From NCBI GenBank assembly GCA_017883135.1, contig JADGOE010000016.1, positions 1 to 45,695 on the forward strand: a stretch of 45,695 nt of DNA. Direction: 5' to 3'. The position numbers and the translations under genes were made by a program. The notes under the pieces were generated by a model. It searched no databases. It was not told where the DNA came from and saw only the letters and a list, made by a program, of their open reading frames with translations. Each line of letters starts with the position of its first letter. The stretch's first letter is position 1. Of this stretch, positions 15,402 to 23,184 are shown piece by piece. Source of the stretch: Acidimicrobiales bacterium (GTDB lineage Bacteria > Actinomycetota > Acidimicrobiia > Acidimicrobiales > RAAP-2).

Positions 15402-17306
15402 ATGAGCGTACCGACGGCTGGGCGGCATTCCGGGGATGCAGATCTGCAGGCTGCGTGTGCCGCCACGCTGGTCGACGAGTGGGTGCGCGGCGGAGTCGAA
15501 CACGCAGTGGTCTGCCCGGGGTCGCGTTCGACCCCGCTGGCGGTGGCGCTGGCCACGCACCCGGGGATCGAGGTCCACGTCCGCCTCGACGAGCGCTCGG
15601 CCGGGTTCATGGCTCTGGGGATCGGACTGACCACCGGGCATCCCGCCATGGTGGTGACCACCAGCGGCACCGCCGCCGCCGAGCTCCATGCTGCGGTGGT
15701 CGAGGCGGATCTTTCGAGAGTGCCCCTTCTGGCCTGCACCGCCGACCGTCCCCCGGAACTGCGCGACGTGGGTGCCCCCCAGACCATCGACCAAGCCCGT
15801 CTCTTCGGACGGTCGGTGCGATGGTTTGCAGACCCGGGGGTTCCAGACGCCGCTGCGCGCCCGTCGTGGCGCTCCTTCGCCGCCCGTGCGCTGGCCGAGG
15901 CGACGTCGAGCCCGGTCGGCCCGGGTCCGGTCCACCTCAACATGCCCTTCCGCGAGCCACTGCTCGGGGACCCCGAGCGCGGCGGGGGAGTATCCGAAGG
16001 GCGCCCAGGCGGCATGCCGTGGCACGCGGTGGTCTCGGGGAGCCTTCGACCGACCGATGCGTCGGTGTCCTCGCTGGTGGGTTCGGCCGGTTTCACACCG
16101 GGTCGGAGGGGGTTGATCGTCGCCGGTGCCGGGTGCGGTGACCCCACCGCGGTGCTGGCCCTGGCGCGGGCACTCCGGTGGCCGGTTCTGGCCGAGCCCC
16201 GTTCGGGCGTGCGCCTCGACGAGCCCGGTGTCATCGGGGCCGCCGACGCCATCCTGCGCTCCGAGCGGTTCGCCGCCGCCCACGCTCCCGAGCTCATCCT
16301 CCGCCTCGGCGGGCGCTGGGCGTCCAAGGTGGTCAACGGCTTCCTGTCCTCGGCGGTCGGGGAGGGCGCCCGGCTCGTCGTCGTCGATCCGTTCGGTCGA
16401 TGGACCGATCCCGAACGGGATGCGACGGCGTTCGTCCGCGCCGACCCCACCGCTCTGTGCGCGGAGGTCGTCGAGCGGGTGGTCCTCCCGGAGCCGTCCG
16501 GCTCCGGCTCCGGCCCCGAAAGCGGCAATCGTTGGTGGGACGCGTGGTGGGACGCGTGGTGCGAGGCCGAGTCGACGGCGTGGTCGGTCATCGGCGCGGC
16601 CTTGGGCGGGGGGGACGGACAGGTGGAGGCCACTGCCTCGTTGACCGAGCCCGCCCTGGCCCACCGACTGTTCGCCCGGCTACCGGCCGAGGCCACATTG
16701 GTGGTGGCGTCGTCCATGCCCATCCGGGACGTGGAGGCGTTCGCACGCCCCCGTCGCCAGCCGCCCCGGGTGCTGTGCAACCGGGGGGCCAACGGCATCG
16801 ATGGGGTGGTGTCCACCGCCCTGGGCGTGGCGCTCGGCGGCCGTGGTCCCGTGGTGGCCCTGGTGGGGGATCTGGCCTTCCTCCACGACGTGTCCGCGCT
16901 CGTGGGAGCCGAAGGATCCGGCATCCCCCTGACCGTCGTGGTGGCCGACAACGGGGGCGGGGGGATCTTCTCGTTCCTCGAGCCGGCGTCGGTCCTCGAT
17001 CCGGCCACCTTCGACCAGCTCTTCGGGACCCCCCAGGGGCCAGACGTCGCTGCCGTCGCCGCCGGCTTCGGTTGGTCGGTGGACGACGTGGCCGGCGGGA
17101 GCGACCCGGGCGGGTTCGAAGAGGTGCTCGACCGGCGGGTCGGCAGCGGTTCTCCCTCGGTGATCAGGGTGCGGCTACCGGATCGAACCGAGAACGTGGC
17201 CGTCCACGGTCGACTGCACGCTGCCGTTGTCGCAGCCGTCGACGCCGGCAGGGACGCCGGCAGGGACGCCGGCAGGGACGCCGTTCAGCAGGGTCGGGGA
17301 TCGTAG
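15402..17306 (+). CDS. menD: SEPHCHC synthase (thiamine diphosphate enzyme)
   Basis: A 634-residue ThDP-dependent enzyme that joins isochorismate and 2-oxoglutarate in the first committed step of menaquinone synthesis. The N-terminal domain shows CPGSRSTPLAVALA and DERSAGFMALGIG, and TSGTAAAELHAAVVEA follows. The C-terminal ThDP/Mg domain shows GDLAFLHDVSAL and DNGGGGIFSFLE. The ATG at 15402 has GGGGAA 5 nt upstream; the open frame extends further upstream, but conservation starts here. The tail carries three DAGR units from a 12-bp tandem repeat and is longer than usual. The stop overlaps the 3' end of the convergent LCP gene by 22 bp. Confidence 0.95.
   Translation: MSVPTAGRHSGDADLQAACAATLVDEWVRGGVEHAVVCPGSRSTPLAVALATHPGIEVHVRLDERSAGFMALGIGLTTGHPAMVVTTSGTAAAELHAAVVEADLSRVPLLACTADRPPELRDVGAPQTIDQARLFGRSVRWFADPGVPDAAARPSWRSFAARALAEATSSPVGPGPVHLNMPFREPLLGDPERGGGVSEGRPGGMPWHAVVSGSLRPTDASVSSLVGSAGFTPGRRGLIVAGAGCGDPTAVLALARALRWPVLAEPRSGVRLDEPGVIGAADAILRSERFAAAHAPELILRLGGRWASKVVNGFLSSAVGEGARLVVVDPFGRWTDPERDATAFVRADPTALCAEVVERVVLPEPSGSGSGPESGNRWWDAWWDAWCEAESTAWSVIGAALGGGDGQVEATASLTEPALAHRLFARLPAEATLVVASSMPIRDVEAFARPRRQPPRVLCNRGANGIDGVVSTALGVALGGRGPVVALVGDLAFLHDVSALVGAEGSGIPLTVVVADNGGGGIFSFLEPASVLDPATFDQLFGTPQGPDVAAVAAGFGWSVDDVAGGSDPGGFEEVLDRRVGSGSPSVIRVRLPDRTENVAVHGRLHAAVVAAVDAGRDAGRDAGRDAVQQGRGS
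17241..17283. repeat. 12-bp tandem repeat at the menD 3' end
   Basis: GACGCCGGCAGG occurs 3.6 times head to tail with no mismatch, encoding DAGRDAGRDAGRDA near the MenD C-terminus. Repeat number could vary between strains without breaking the frame. Confidence 0.85.
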
Positions 17307-18667
17307 GAGGGGATCGACGACGCCGGGGCGGTGGCGGTTCCCGTGCCCTTGGATGGCGTCGCCGCGACGTTGGTCGTCGGCGGGGCCGTGGTGGTGGTCA
17401 TCGGAAGCGTGAGCGGTGAGCCGTAGGCATCGAGTGGCGGCGTGCCGACAGCGCCGGGGGCCCCACCGAGGAACTGGGTGAGTGTCTGTGCGGCAGCGTC
17501 GGGTTGGACCACCTCGACCGACCCGGCCACCGACGAGGAGGCTCCCACGGTAGGCAGGGTGTAGGCATGCAGGTCGGAGCCGGAAAAGGCGTGGTACCGC
17601 TCGCCCAGTGACACCAGGTCGGTGAGCGACAGGGCGTCGTCCTTGCTGAAGTCGTGGACCACCGAGTTGAGGAGCGTGTTCAGCCGCAGGGGATTGTAGG
17701 TGGACTTGGCCTTGTCCAGTGCGGCCGAGATGATCAGGTTCTGACGCTGGATCCGGCCCAGGTCCGACGTGGGGTCGGAGTGCCATTGGCCGCCCGCGAA
17801 GTACTGGAAGTATCGGGAGCGGGACAGCGCGAGGGCCTGCTGGCCACTGAGCACCTGGCAGCCCGCGGTCGGGACGTCGAGGCCCGAGTTGTTGTAGCAG
17901 GTACCGGTGGCGCAGTCCCGGTCGCGGACCGGATACGGGAAGTCCATCGAGATCCCGCCCAGGGCGTTCACAGCGTCTTGGAGACCGAAGAAATTGACCA
18001 CGATGTAGTGGCTGATCGGGATCCCGAACGTGTTCTCCACGGTCTTGATCAACGCATCAGGGCCGTTACTGAAGGCGGCATTGATCTTGTTGTTGCTCGA
18101 GAGCTGACTGTTTGCCGGCAGTCCGGACAGCGTCACATAGGTGTCCCGGGGGATGGAGAGGGTCGAGGCGGTTCCCGTGGACGGGTCGACGTGGACGATC
18201 TTGATGGTGTCGCTGCGTTGGCCACCGGCGTTGGAGGAGTTCCCGAACTGCTGGGCCTGGGCCGCCGTCTCTCCGACCCGGGTGTCGGAGCCGATCAACA
18301 GCACGTTGTAGGGCTGGCCGTTGGCTGCCGCCACGCAGGTGGAGCAAGGGCTCGAGAACACCTTGCTCCACTGGTAGCGGAGGTATCCGTAACCGAGGCC
18401 GGCCACCACCAGCACCACTGCGACCAGCACGATCAACCCGCGCAGGATGCGTTCGGCCGGCCGTCGGCGGTGCCTCTTGGCCTTGCGCAACTCCCGCTTG
18501 GTGGGGATGGCCACCTGTCCACCCAGTATGGGCCCGGAGAACCGGGGGGAACCCCCGGACCGTCGGGCCGAACCGGGGGTCGAGCCGCGGGGCAGGCCGG
18601 TGGGTCGGCCCGGGGATCGTCCGGACGGACGGGAGCCGGGTGGCAGCGAGGAGTCGGTGGGTGGCAT
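17285..18667 (-). CDS. LytR-CpsA-Psr (LCP) family glycopolymer ligase
   Basis: A 460-residue membrane-anchored LCP protein, a family that transfers polyprenyl-linked glycopolymers to peptidoglycan or other cell-wall acceptors. A long cytoplasmic Pro/Arg/Gly-rich segment is followed by one transmembrane helix (LRGLIVLVAVVLVVAGLGYG) and the LCP domain: NVLLIGSDTR, GGQRSDTIKIVHVD, LSIPRDTYV, then LSGQQALALSRSRYF with catalytic arginines. The tail is Thr/Pro-rich and ends in a cysteine. I placed the start at ATG 18667; an ATG 17 codons upstream is also open. No clear Shine-Dalgarno sequence precedes it. Two cysteine pairs (SPCSTC and DCATGTC) lie on the outer side and may form disulfides. Confidence 0.92.
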   Translation of the reverse strand: MPPTDSSLPPGSRPSGRSPGRPTGLPRGSTPGSARRSGGSPRFSGPILGGQVAIPTKRELRKAKRHRRRPAERILRGLIVLVAVVLVVAGLGYGYLRYQWSKVFSSPCSTCVAAANGQPYNVLLIGSDTRVGETAAQAQQFGNSSNAGGQRSDTIKIVHVDPSTGTASTLSIPRDTYVTLSGLPANSQLSSNNKINAAFSNGPDALIKTVENTFGIPISHYIVVNFFGLQDAVNALGGISMDFPYPVRDRDCATGTCYNNSGLDVPTAGCQVLSGQQALALSRSRYFQYFAGGQWHSDPTSDLGRIQRQNLIISAALDKAKSTYNPLRLNTLLNSVVHDFSKDDALSLTDLVSLGERYHAFSGSDLHAYTLPTVGASSSVAGSVEVVQPDAAAQTLTQFLGGAPGAVGTPPLDAYGSPLTLPMTTTTAPPTTNVAATPSKGTGTATAPASSIPSYDPRPC

Positions 18668-18793
18668 GGTGGATTGGGTCCCGTTGGATCGGCGTTCCGA
18701 CCTGCCGGCACGTGGCACCGGGACGTCCGGTACAGGGTGGGCAGTCTCCCATGACCTGCGGAGGCAGTGGTGTCATCCCGGGTCTGCGCCTCC

Positions 18794-20140
18794 TCACGAG
18801 TCCGTGGGCACCCACGATCCATGGAAGCCGAACGGCACGCGGGCCGGGAGGTGCACCGTGGCGACCGCAGGGCCGCCGAATGAGGTGGCATCGAGGATGA
18901 CCAGGTCGCTTGCGTCCCGAGTGGCGTCGTAGACGAGGCTGAGCACCCACCCTTCGTCCTCTGCCCGGCCGTCGCCGGCTCGCACGAAGACAGGCTCACC
19001 GGGGGAGCGGTGCTCTCCGGGCTCGAACCGGGTCGACTCGTCGCGTTGAAGGTCGTACTTGACCAGGCCCAGAAAGGTCGGATCGTGGGCGATGTCGCCG
19101 AGGCGGGCGCAGTAGCCGTACCGGTGGGGCTGCCCGGCCACCGCATCGTCGATGCGCGGGAATTCGACCGGCGTGTCGTCGAGCCGCTGCTCGCTGACCC
19201 GATTGGCGACCAGGTCGACCGTCCACCGGGCGAGCACCGGATTGCTGGAGGTGATGGCCTCACCGGGCCCGGTGTCGAAGGCCTTGTCGTACCGGACGAC
19301 GTCCATGATCACCGATCCGCCGTCGTCGTAGGCGTTGAGGACATGGAAGACGTAGCTCGGGTCCATGCTGATCCACCGGATGTCGGAGTTTCCTCCCGTC
19401 CGGGGCATCACACCCACCCGGGCGCCTGCTTCGGGCATCCACCGGAAGGGAATGGAGTGCCCGGCTGCCGCGAGATCGAGGTCGAAGACGATGGGGAGAT
19501 CGAGGAAGACGGCTCGGGTGGAGGTCACCCCGAAGTCGTGGATCATGGTGGCCCTCGGGATGTCGATGTCCTCGGTGCGCACCAGGTGGCCCGCGGCATC
19601 GACGACGTGGAATCGGAGGAAGGGCGGCCCGAAGACGTCGTAACCGAAGAAGACCAGATCGCCGGTTTCCGGGTCCACTTTGGGGTGGGCGGTCATCGAT
19701 GAGGAGAGCCCGCCGTCGAAGTCGTGGACACGGGCCCGGTCCAGAGTTGGGGACAAGGCGTGGGGGAATCCCGACTCCACCAGCGCGAGGGTGGTGCCGG
19801 CATGGCGGATGACGTGGGTGTTGGCCGGCCCGTCGACCGGCTCGCTCGGGCCTCTGGGCGGGGTGGTGTCGACCTTGGCGGCCAATGCCCTGGTTCGGAC
19901 CCAGCGGTTCCGGTAGCCGGTGGCCTTCCCGCCTGCGAGGGAGATGGCGTGGATCATGCCGTCACCGCCGAACCAGTGGTAGTCGGCCTGGTCCGAGGGG
20001 ACGATCGCCGGGTTCGGTCCGTTCCGCAGGAACCGTCCCTCGAGGTCGGGTGGGATGACACCGGTGACCGGCAGCTCGTGGTCGTCACTCCGCTCGGCGA
20101 CGACCGGCGCGAAATTGCCCTGGAGATAGGGATTGAGAAT
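18794..20140 (-). CDS. Carotenoid cleavage oxygenase with an apparent ATT start
   Basis: A 448-residue RPE65/carotenoid-oxygenase family protein, a non-haem iron dioxygenase that splits carotenoids or related stilbenes. The family hallmarks NPYLQGNFAPV, RFLRNGPNP and HWFGGDGMIHAI are in frame, and four iron-binding histidines can be placed in AHPKVDP, MIHDFG, VFHVLNAYDDG and GFHGSW. From the in-frame TGA near 20280 to the core there is no ATG, GTG or TTG; the first ATG (19957) would delete about 60 conserved residues. ATT at 20140, two codons before NPYLQG, has a well placed AGGAG 6 nt upstream, so I take it as the start. The substrate is unknown. Confidence 0.88.
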   Translation of the reverse strand: MLNPYLQGNFAPVVAERSDDHELPVTGVIPPDLEGRFLRNGPNPAIVPSDQADYHWFGGDGMIHAISLAGGKATGYRNRWVRTRALAAKVDTTPPRGPSEPVDGPANTHVIRHAGTTLALVESGFPHALSPTLDRARVHDFDGGLSSSMTAHPKVDPETGDLVFFGYDVFGPPFLRFHVVDAAGHLVRTEDIDIPRATMIHDFGVTSTRAVFLDLPIVFDLDLAAAGHSIPFRWMPEAGARVGVMPRTGGNSDIRWISMDPSYVFHVLNAYDDGGSVIMDVVRYDKAFDTGPGEAITSSNPVLARWTVDLVANRVSEQRLDDTPVEFPRIDDAVAGQPHRYGYCARLGDIAHDPTFLGLVKYDLQRDESTRFEPGEHRSPGEPVFVRAGDGRAEDEGWVLSLVYDATRDASDLVILDATSFGGPAVATVHLPARVPFGFHGSWVPTDS

Positions 20141-20151
20141 GGGGCACTCCT
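20141..20151 (-). promoter_or_regulatory. Ribosome binding site that decides the ATT start
   Basis: On the minus strand AGGAG is followed by TGCCCC and then ATT at 20140. The spacing of 6 nt is near ideal and supports initiation there. Confidence 0.55.
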
Positions 20152-20192
20152 CGATGGTGCACTGCGGATCGGTCCGGGCGGACCGCGTGCCG

Positions 20193-20202
20193 ATCGTAGC
20201 GT
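20193..20202. promoter_or_regulatory. Overlapping divergent -10 boxes of tyrS and the carotenoid oxygenase gene
   Basis: ATCGTAGCGT holds TAGCGT on the plus strand (20197-20202) and TACGAT on the minus strand (20198-20193), sharing the TA. The plus promoter would give a tyrS leader of about 30 nt. The minus promoter gives a leader near 45 nt with a hairpin (CGGTCC/GGACCG, 20170-20185). Confidence 0.4.
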
Positions 20203-20237
20203 CCGTACTTCCGTCGATGACGTGGCAGGCTGGGAAG

Positions 20238-21524
20238 ATGGCCGAGCTTGTCGAGGACCTACGCTTCCGTGGGCTGATCCATCAGATGACCGATCCCGCC
20301 CTCGGTGACCGCCTGGACACTGACCGGATGACCGCCTACACCGGGTTCGACCCGACAGCGGACAGCCTCCACGTGGGCCACCTCCTGCAGGTCTGCAACC
20401 TCCGCCGCCTGCAGCGTGCCGGACACCGGCCCATCGCCGTCGCCGGGGGAGGCACCGGGTTCGTCGGCGACCCGGGGGGCAAGTCCGAGGAACGGTCCCT
20501 GCTGTCCGAAGAGGCACTGCGGGCGAACCTGGAGGGCATCCATGGCCAGCTGAAGCGCTTCATCGAGTTCGGAGCCGACGCCGAGGGCCCGGGGGCACTG
20601 TTGGTGAACAACGCCGACTGGCTCGAGGCGATGCCCCTGTTCGACTTCCTGCGCGACGTCGGCAAGCACTTCACGGTGAACCAGATGGTGGCCAAGGACT
20701 CGGTCAAGTCGCGGCTGTCACGCGCCGACCAGGGCATCTCCTACACCGAGTTCAGCTACATGCTCTTGCAGGCCTATGACTTCCTTCACCTGTTCGATGT
20801 GTTCGGATGCCGGCTCCAGCTCGGAGGGAGCGACCAGTGGGGGAACATCACCATGGGGATCGAGCTGGTTCGCAAGGTTCGCCAGCAGGAAGTCTGGGGG
20901 GTGACCACACCGCTGGTCCTGAGGGCCGACGGCACCAAATTCGGAAAGACCGAAACCGGAACGGTCTGGCTCGATGCGGGTCGGACCAGCCCCTACCAGC
21001 TGTACCAATTCTTCTTTCGGAGCGAGGACGTGATGGTCGGGAAGTACCTCCGCTACTTCACCTTTCTCTCCCACGAAGCCATCCTCGAACTCGATGTGGC
21101 CACCGCCGAGCACCCCGAACACCGCCAGGCCCAACGGGAGCTGGCCCGAGAGGTGTGCACGCTGGTGCACGGCTCCAGCGAGACGGCACGTGCGGAGGAC
21201 GCCGCCGCCGCACTCTTCGGAGAGGAGGTAGCACAGTTGGACGAGCGGACCCTGCTCGACGTCTTCGCCGAGGCACCGTCGATCGAGGTCCCGCGGACCC
21301 GCTTGGACGGTCGAGGGGTGTCGCTGGTCGACCTTCTGGTCGAGACCGGTATCGCCCCCTCCAAGGGCCGGGCTCGGACGACCGTGGAGCAGGGCGGGGC
21401 CTACGTGAACAATCGACGCGAGGGAGATACAGGTCGGTTGATCGGCGCGGACGATCTGCTGGCAGGAAGGTACCTGGTGCTCCGCCGTGGGAAGAAGGAG
21501 TACCGGCTGGTGAGCTTCGGTTAG
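20238..21524 (+). CDS. tyrS: Tyrosyl-tRNA synthetase
   Basis: A 428-residue class I aminoacyl-tRNA synthetase. The tyrosine/ATP site shows YTGFDPTADSLHVGHL, where HVGH is the HIGH motif, followed by GGGTGFVGDP, the tyrosine-specific QAYDFLHLF and GGSDQWGN, and KFGKT as the KMSKS equivalent. The C-terminal 70 residues (SLVDLLVETGIAPSKGRART) form an S4 RNA-binding domain. The ATG at 20238 begins MAELVEDL, where conservation starts; a GGGAAG lies directly upstream. The open frame extends 35 codons further but is not family-like. No T-box leader is visible in the 97 bp upstream. Confidence 0.97.
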   Translation: MAELVEDLRFRGLIHQMTDPALGDRLDTDRMTAYTGFDPTADSLHVGHLLQVCNLRRLQRAGHRPIAVAGGGTGFVGDPGGKSEERSLLSEEALRANLEGIHGQLKRFIEFGADAEGPGALLVNNADWLEAMPLFDFLRDVGKHFTVNQMVAKDSVKSRLSRADQGISYTEFSYMLLQAYDFLHLFDVFGCRLQLGGSDQWGNITMGIELVRKVRQQEVWGVTTPLVLRADGTKFGKTETGTVWLDAGRTSPYQLYQFFFRSEDVMVGKYLRYFTFLSHEAILELDVATAEHPEHRQAQRELAREVCTLVHGSSETARAEDAAAALFGEEVAQLDERTLLDVFAEAPSIEVPRTRLDGRGVSLVDLLVETGIAPSKGRARTTVEQGGAYVNNRREGDTGRLIGADDLLAGRYLVLRRGKKEYRLVSFG

Positions 21525-21528
21525 AGCG

Positions 21529-21540
21529 ACCGGCGCCGGT
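21529..21540. terminator. Palindrome after tyrS
   Basis: ACCGGCGCCGGT is a perfect 12-bp palindrome starting 5 nt beyond the tyrS stop. It might form a short hairpin terminator, but it lacks a proper loop. Confidence 0.25.
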
Positions 21541-21581
21541 TCGTCGGCCCGGACCGACCCGGGTCCTCGCCACCCCGGTCC

Positions 21582-21587
21582 TACACT
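21582..21587 (+). promoter_or_regulatory. -10 box of the DUF3151 gene, leaderless type
   Basis: TACACT ends 7 bp before the ATG at 21595 and no Shine-Dalgarno motif lies between. Confidence 0.5.
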
Positions 21588-21594
21588 GGCAGCC

Positions 21595-22068
21595 ATGAAC
21601 CCCCCCGGTAACCCGGCATCGGGCGTGTCCCCGGTCCGACTGAGCGCAGGGCTGCCCGAGACGGTCCTGCCCGATGAGTCCGACGCGGTACGGGCCGGGC
21701 TCGCGTCGGCGCTGGCCCAGCCCGGCGAGCGCCGCCGCCACGCCGTCTCCGATGTCGTGCGATCCGATCCGCGGTCCCTGGCCGCATGGGCAGCTCTCGG
21801 ATCGCTGGCCCGGGACGACGTCGAGGCCTACGCCTGCTTCCGGGTCGGCTACCACCGGGGGTTGGATGCCCTCCGTGGTGCCGGGTGGAAGGGCTCCGGG
21901 CTGGTCCCGTGGGGCCACGAGGCCAACCGGGGCTTCCTCCGCTGCCTCGACGGCCTCCGCTCGTCGGCCGGTGCGATCGGCGAGCACGCCGAAGAGGAGC
22001 GTTGCGCTCAGTTCCTGCGCCAGCTCGATCCGTCATGGCGTCCGGATCGGACGGGTATCCCCGCTTGA
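21595..22068 (+). CDS. DUF3151 family protein
   Basis: A 157-residue soluble protein matching the actinobacterial DUF3151 family. The core GYHRGLDALRGAGWKGSGLVPWGHEANRGFLRCL is close to the family pattern, and the preceding helices (SDPRSLAAWAALGSLARDDVEAYAC) look like a TPR-like helical repeat. The function of the family is not known. The gene overlaps the following lipoprotein gene by 4 bp if the latter starts at TTG, implying coupling. Confidence 0.85.
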   Translation: MNPPGNPASGVSPVRLSAGLPETVLPDESDAVRAGLASALAQPGERRRHAVSDVVRSDPRSLAAWAALGSLARDDVEAYACFRVGYHRGLDALRGAGWKGSGLVPWGHEANRGFLRCLDGLRSSAGAIGEHAEEERCAQFLRQLDPSWRPDRTGIPA

Positions 22069-22622
22069 CGTCCGGGTCGTCCCCGGCCGCTCTGGGGCGG
22101 TGCCGACCGACACTGACATCGGCTCTGCTGGTGGGTGCCGTGCTCATCGGGTCCGCGGCCCTGACCGGCTGTGCCGGCCAGGAGCAGTCGGGCCCACCGC
22201 CGGCACGGGTGGCCTCCTGGCTGTCGGGCGCAGGCGGCGGGGCGGCAATCGGGACGGTCGAGGCGGACAGCCGCAATGTGGATCTGGCCCTGTCCCAGCA
22301 CGACACACCGTCCGCCGTTCGGACCGTGTGCGCCTTGTTGACCAGCGATGCCCAAACCGCAATCGGCAATCTCCCCACACCCGACAGCCGGCTGACCGAC
22401 GATCTGAACAACGCCTATGAGGAAGCGTCTTCCGCCGGCGACGACTGCTACCGGGGGTCCACGGGGAACGCGGGCCTGCTTCGACGGTCAGCCGCCGAGC
22501 GGAAGAAGCTGCCTCTCCTGCTGGCCACTGCTGTCGACCGCATCGTGGCCATCACCGGGCACACCCCGTCGACCTCCACCACCGGCGCGGCCAACGCCGG
22601 TGGTGATCCGTTCGGAGGCTGA
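22065..22622 (+). CDS. Putative lipoprotein of unknown function
   Basis: The protein has a signal peptide with a hydrophobic stretch (TLTSALLVGAVLIGSAALTGC) ending in a lipobox LTGC, so it is probably anchored to the outer face of the membrane at Cys36. The mature 150 residues are helical, low in complexity at the C-terminus (Thr/Ser/Gly-rich), and resemble no family I can name. With TTG at 22065 the start overlaps the DUF3151 stop (TTGA) and the protein is 185 residues. An ATG at 22035 would make it 195 residues with a longer N-region. A hairpin follows the stop at once. Confidence 0.7.
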   Translation: MTSGSSPAALGRCRPTLTSALLVGAVLIGSAALTGCAGQEQSGPPPARVASWLSGAGGGAAIGTVEADSRNVDLALSQHDTPSAVRTVCALLTSDAQTAIGNLPTPDSRLTDDLNNAYEEASSAGDDCYRGSTGNAGLLRRSAAERKKLPLLLATAVDRIVAITGHTPSTSTTGAANAGGDPFGG

Positions 22623-22627
22623 TCAGT

Positions 22628-22644
22628 GACCCGGCCGGCGGGTC
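22628..22644 (+). terminator. Hairpin after the lipoprotein gene
   Basis: A perfect GACCCG/CGGGTC stem with a 5-nt loop begins 5 nt after the stop codon at 22622. There is no T tract. Confidence 0.45.
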
Positions 22645-22752
22645 GCATCCGCGAAGGACGCGATCCCGAGGAGTACGACCGGCAGAGTGGTCGACGTCGG
22701 GGAGGCCGGGTCCGGTGGCAAGCCTGCCGGCGGACCCTCCGACGTCCTGCAG

Positions 22753-22769
22753 ATGGGGGATACCCCCAT
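22753..22769. terminator. Hairpin between convergent genes
   Basis: ATGGGGG and CCCCCAT pair around a 3-nt ATA loop. It lies 38 bp past the stop of the minus-strand small gene and 130 bp past the lipoprotein stop, so it more likely serves the former. Confidence 0.4.
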
Positions 22770-22807
22770 GAACTACGGGGGTGCCCTCCCGGGGGTCTGC
22801 CCGGTGG

Positions 22808-23044
22808 TCAGTCGCCGGGTGGGGGGGAGGCCGGCCTGAGGTCGATGCGGAACGTGAGGATCCCGTCTTCGATGGAGGCCTCGGCGTCCCCGAGCATGGC
22901 AAAGTCCATGAAGTCGGCCTGGGCCTGCTCCTTGAACCGTTGGCGATCGGGACCTTCCACCGGCGGAAGGCCGCGGGACCTGACTGCTTCGGCCCGGGCC
23001 CGAAACCGGCCGATCATGGCTTGCGGATCGAGTTGATCAGGCAC
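22808..23044 (-). CDS. Small hypothetical protein (78 aa)
   Basis: A 78-residue soluble protein starting with GTG at 23044. It is amphipathic and helical at first (PQAMIGRFRARAEAVRSRG, then EGPDRQRFKEQAQADFMDFAML), then forms a beta-like tail SIEDGILTFRIDL. I do not recognise a family. The regular composition, an upstream TACCAT at 6 bp from the start, and a hairpin downstream favour a real gene. Confidence 0.6.
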   Translation of the reverse strand: MPDQLDPQAMIGRFRARAEAVRSRGLPPVEGPDRQRFKEQAQADFMDFAMLGDAEASIEDGILTFRIDLRPASPPPGD

Positions 23045-23050
23045 ATTGCG

Positions 23051-23056
23051 ATGGTA
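23051..23056 (-). promoter_or_regulatory. -10 box of the 78-aa gene, leaderless type
   Basis: TACCAT on the minus strand ends 6 bp before the GTG at 23044. Confidence 0.4.
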
Positions 23057-23085
23057 GCGGGGCGCCAGACGCGCGACGAATGCTG

Positions 23086-23110
23086 ACGCCCCGCACTACA
23101 CTCGGGGCGT
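23086..23110. promoter_or_regulatory. Inverted repeat around a -10 box
   Basis: ACGCCCCG and CGGGGCGT form a perfect 8-bp inverted repeat with a 9-bp centre. The centre contains most of TACACT (23097-23102), a plausible -10 box for the small gene at 23185. It could be an operator or a terminator-like hairpin. Confidence 0.35.
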
Positions 23111-23184
23111 TGGTGATCGGTGGCCACCCCGGCGATTTAGGGACGGGGGCCGTGCTACCCCTGGTCGGGCAAGGAGTTGTTTCC

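Noticed and set aside
17241-17283. A possible CRISPR or mobile-element repeat.
   Set aside because: It is a spacer-free 12-bp tandem repeat in the menD reading frame.
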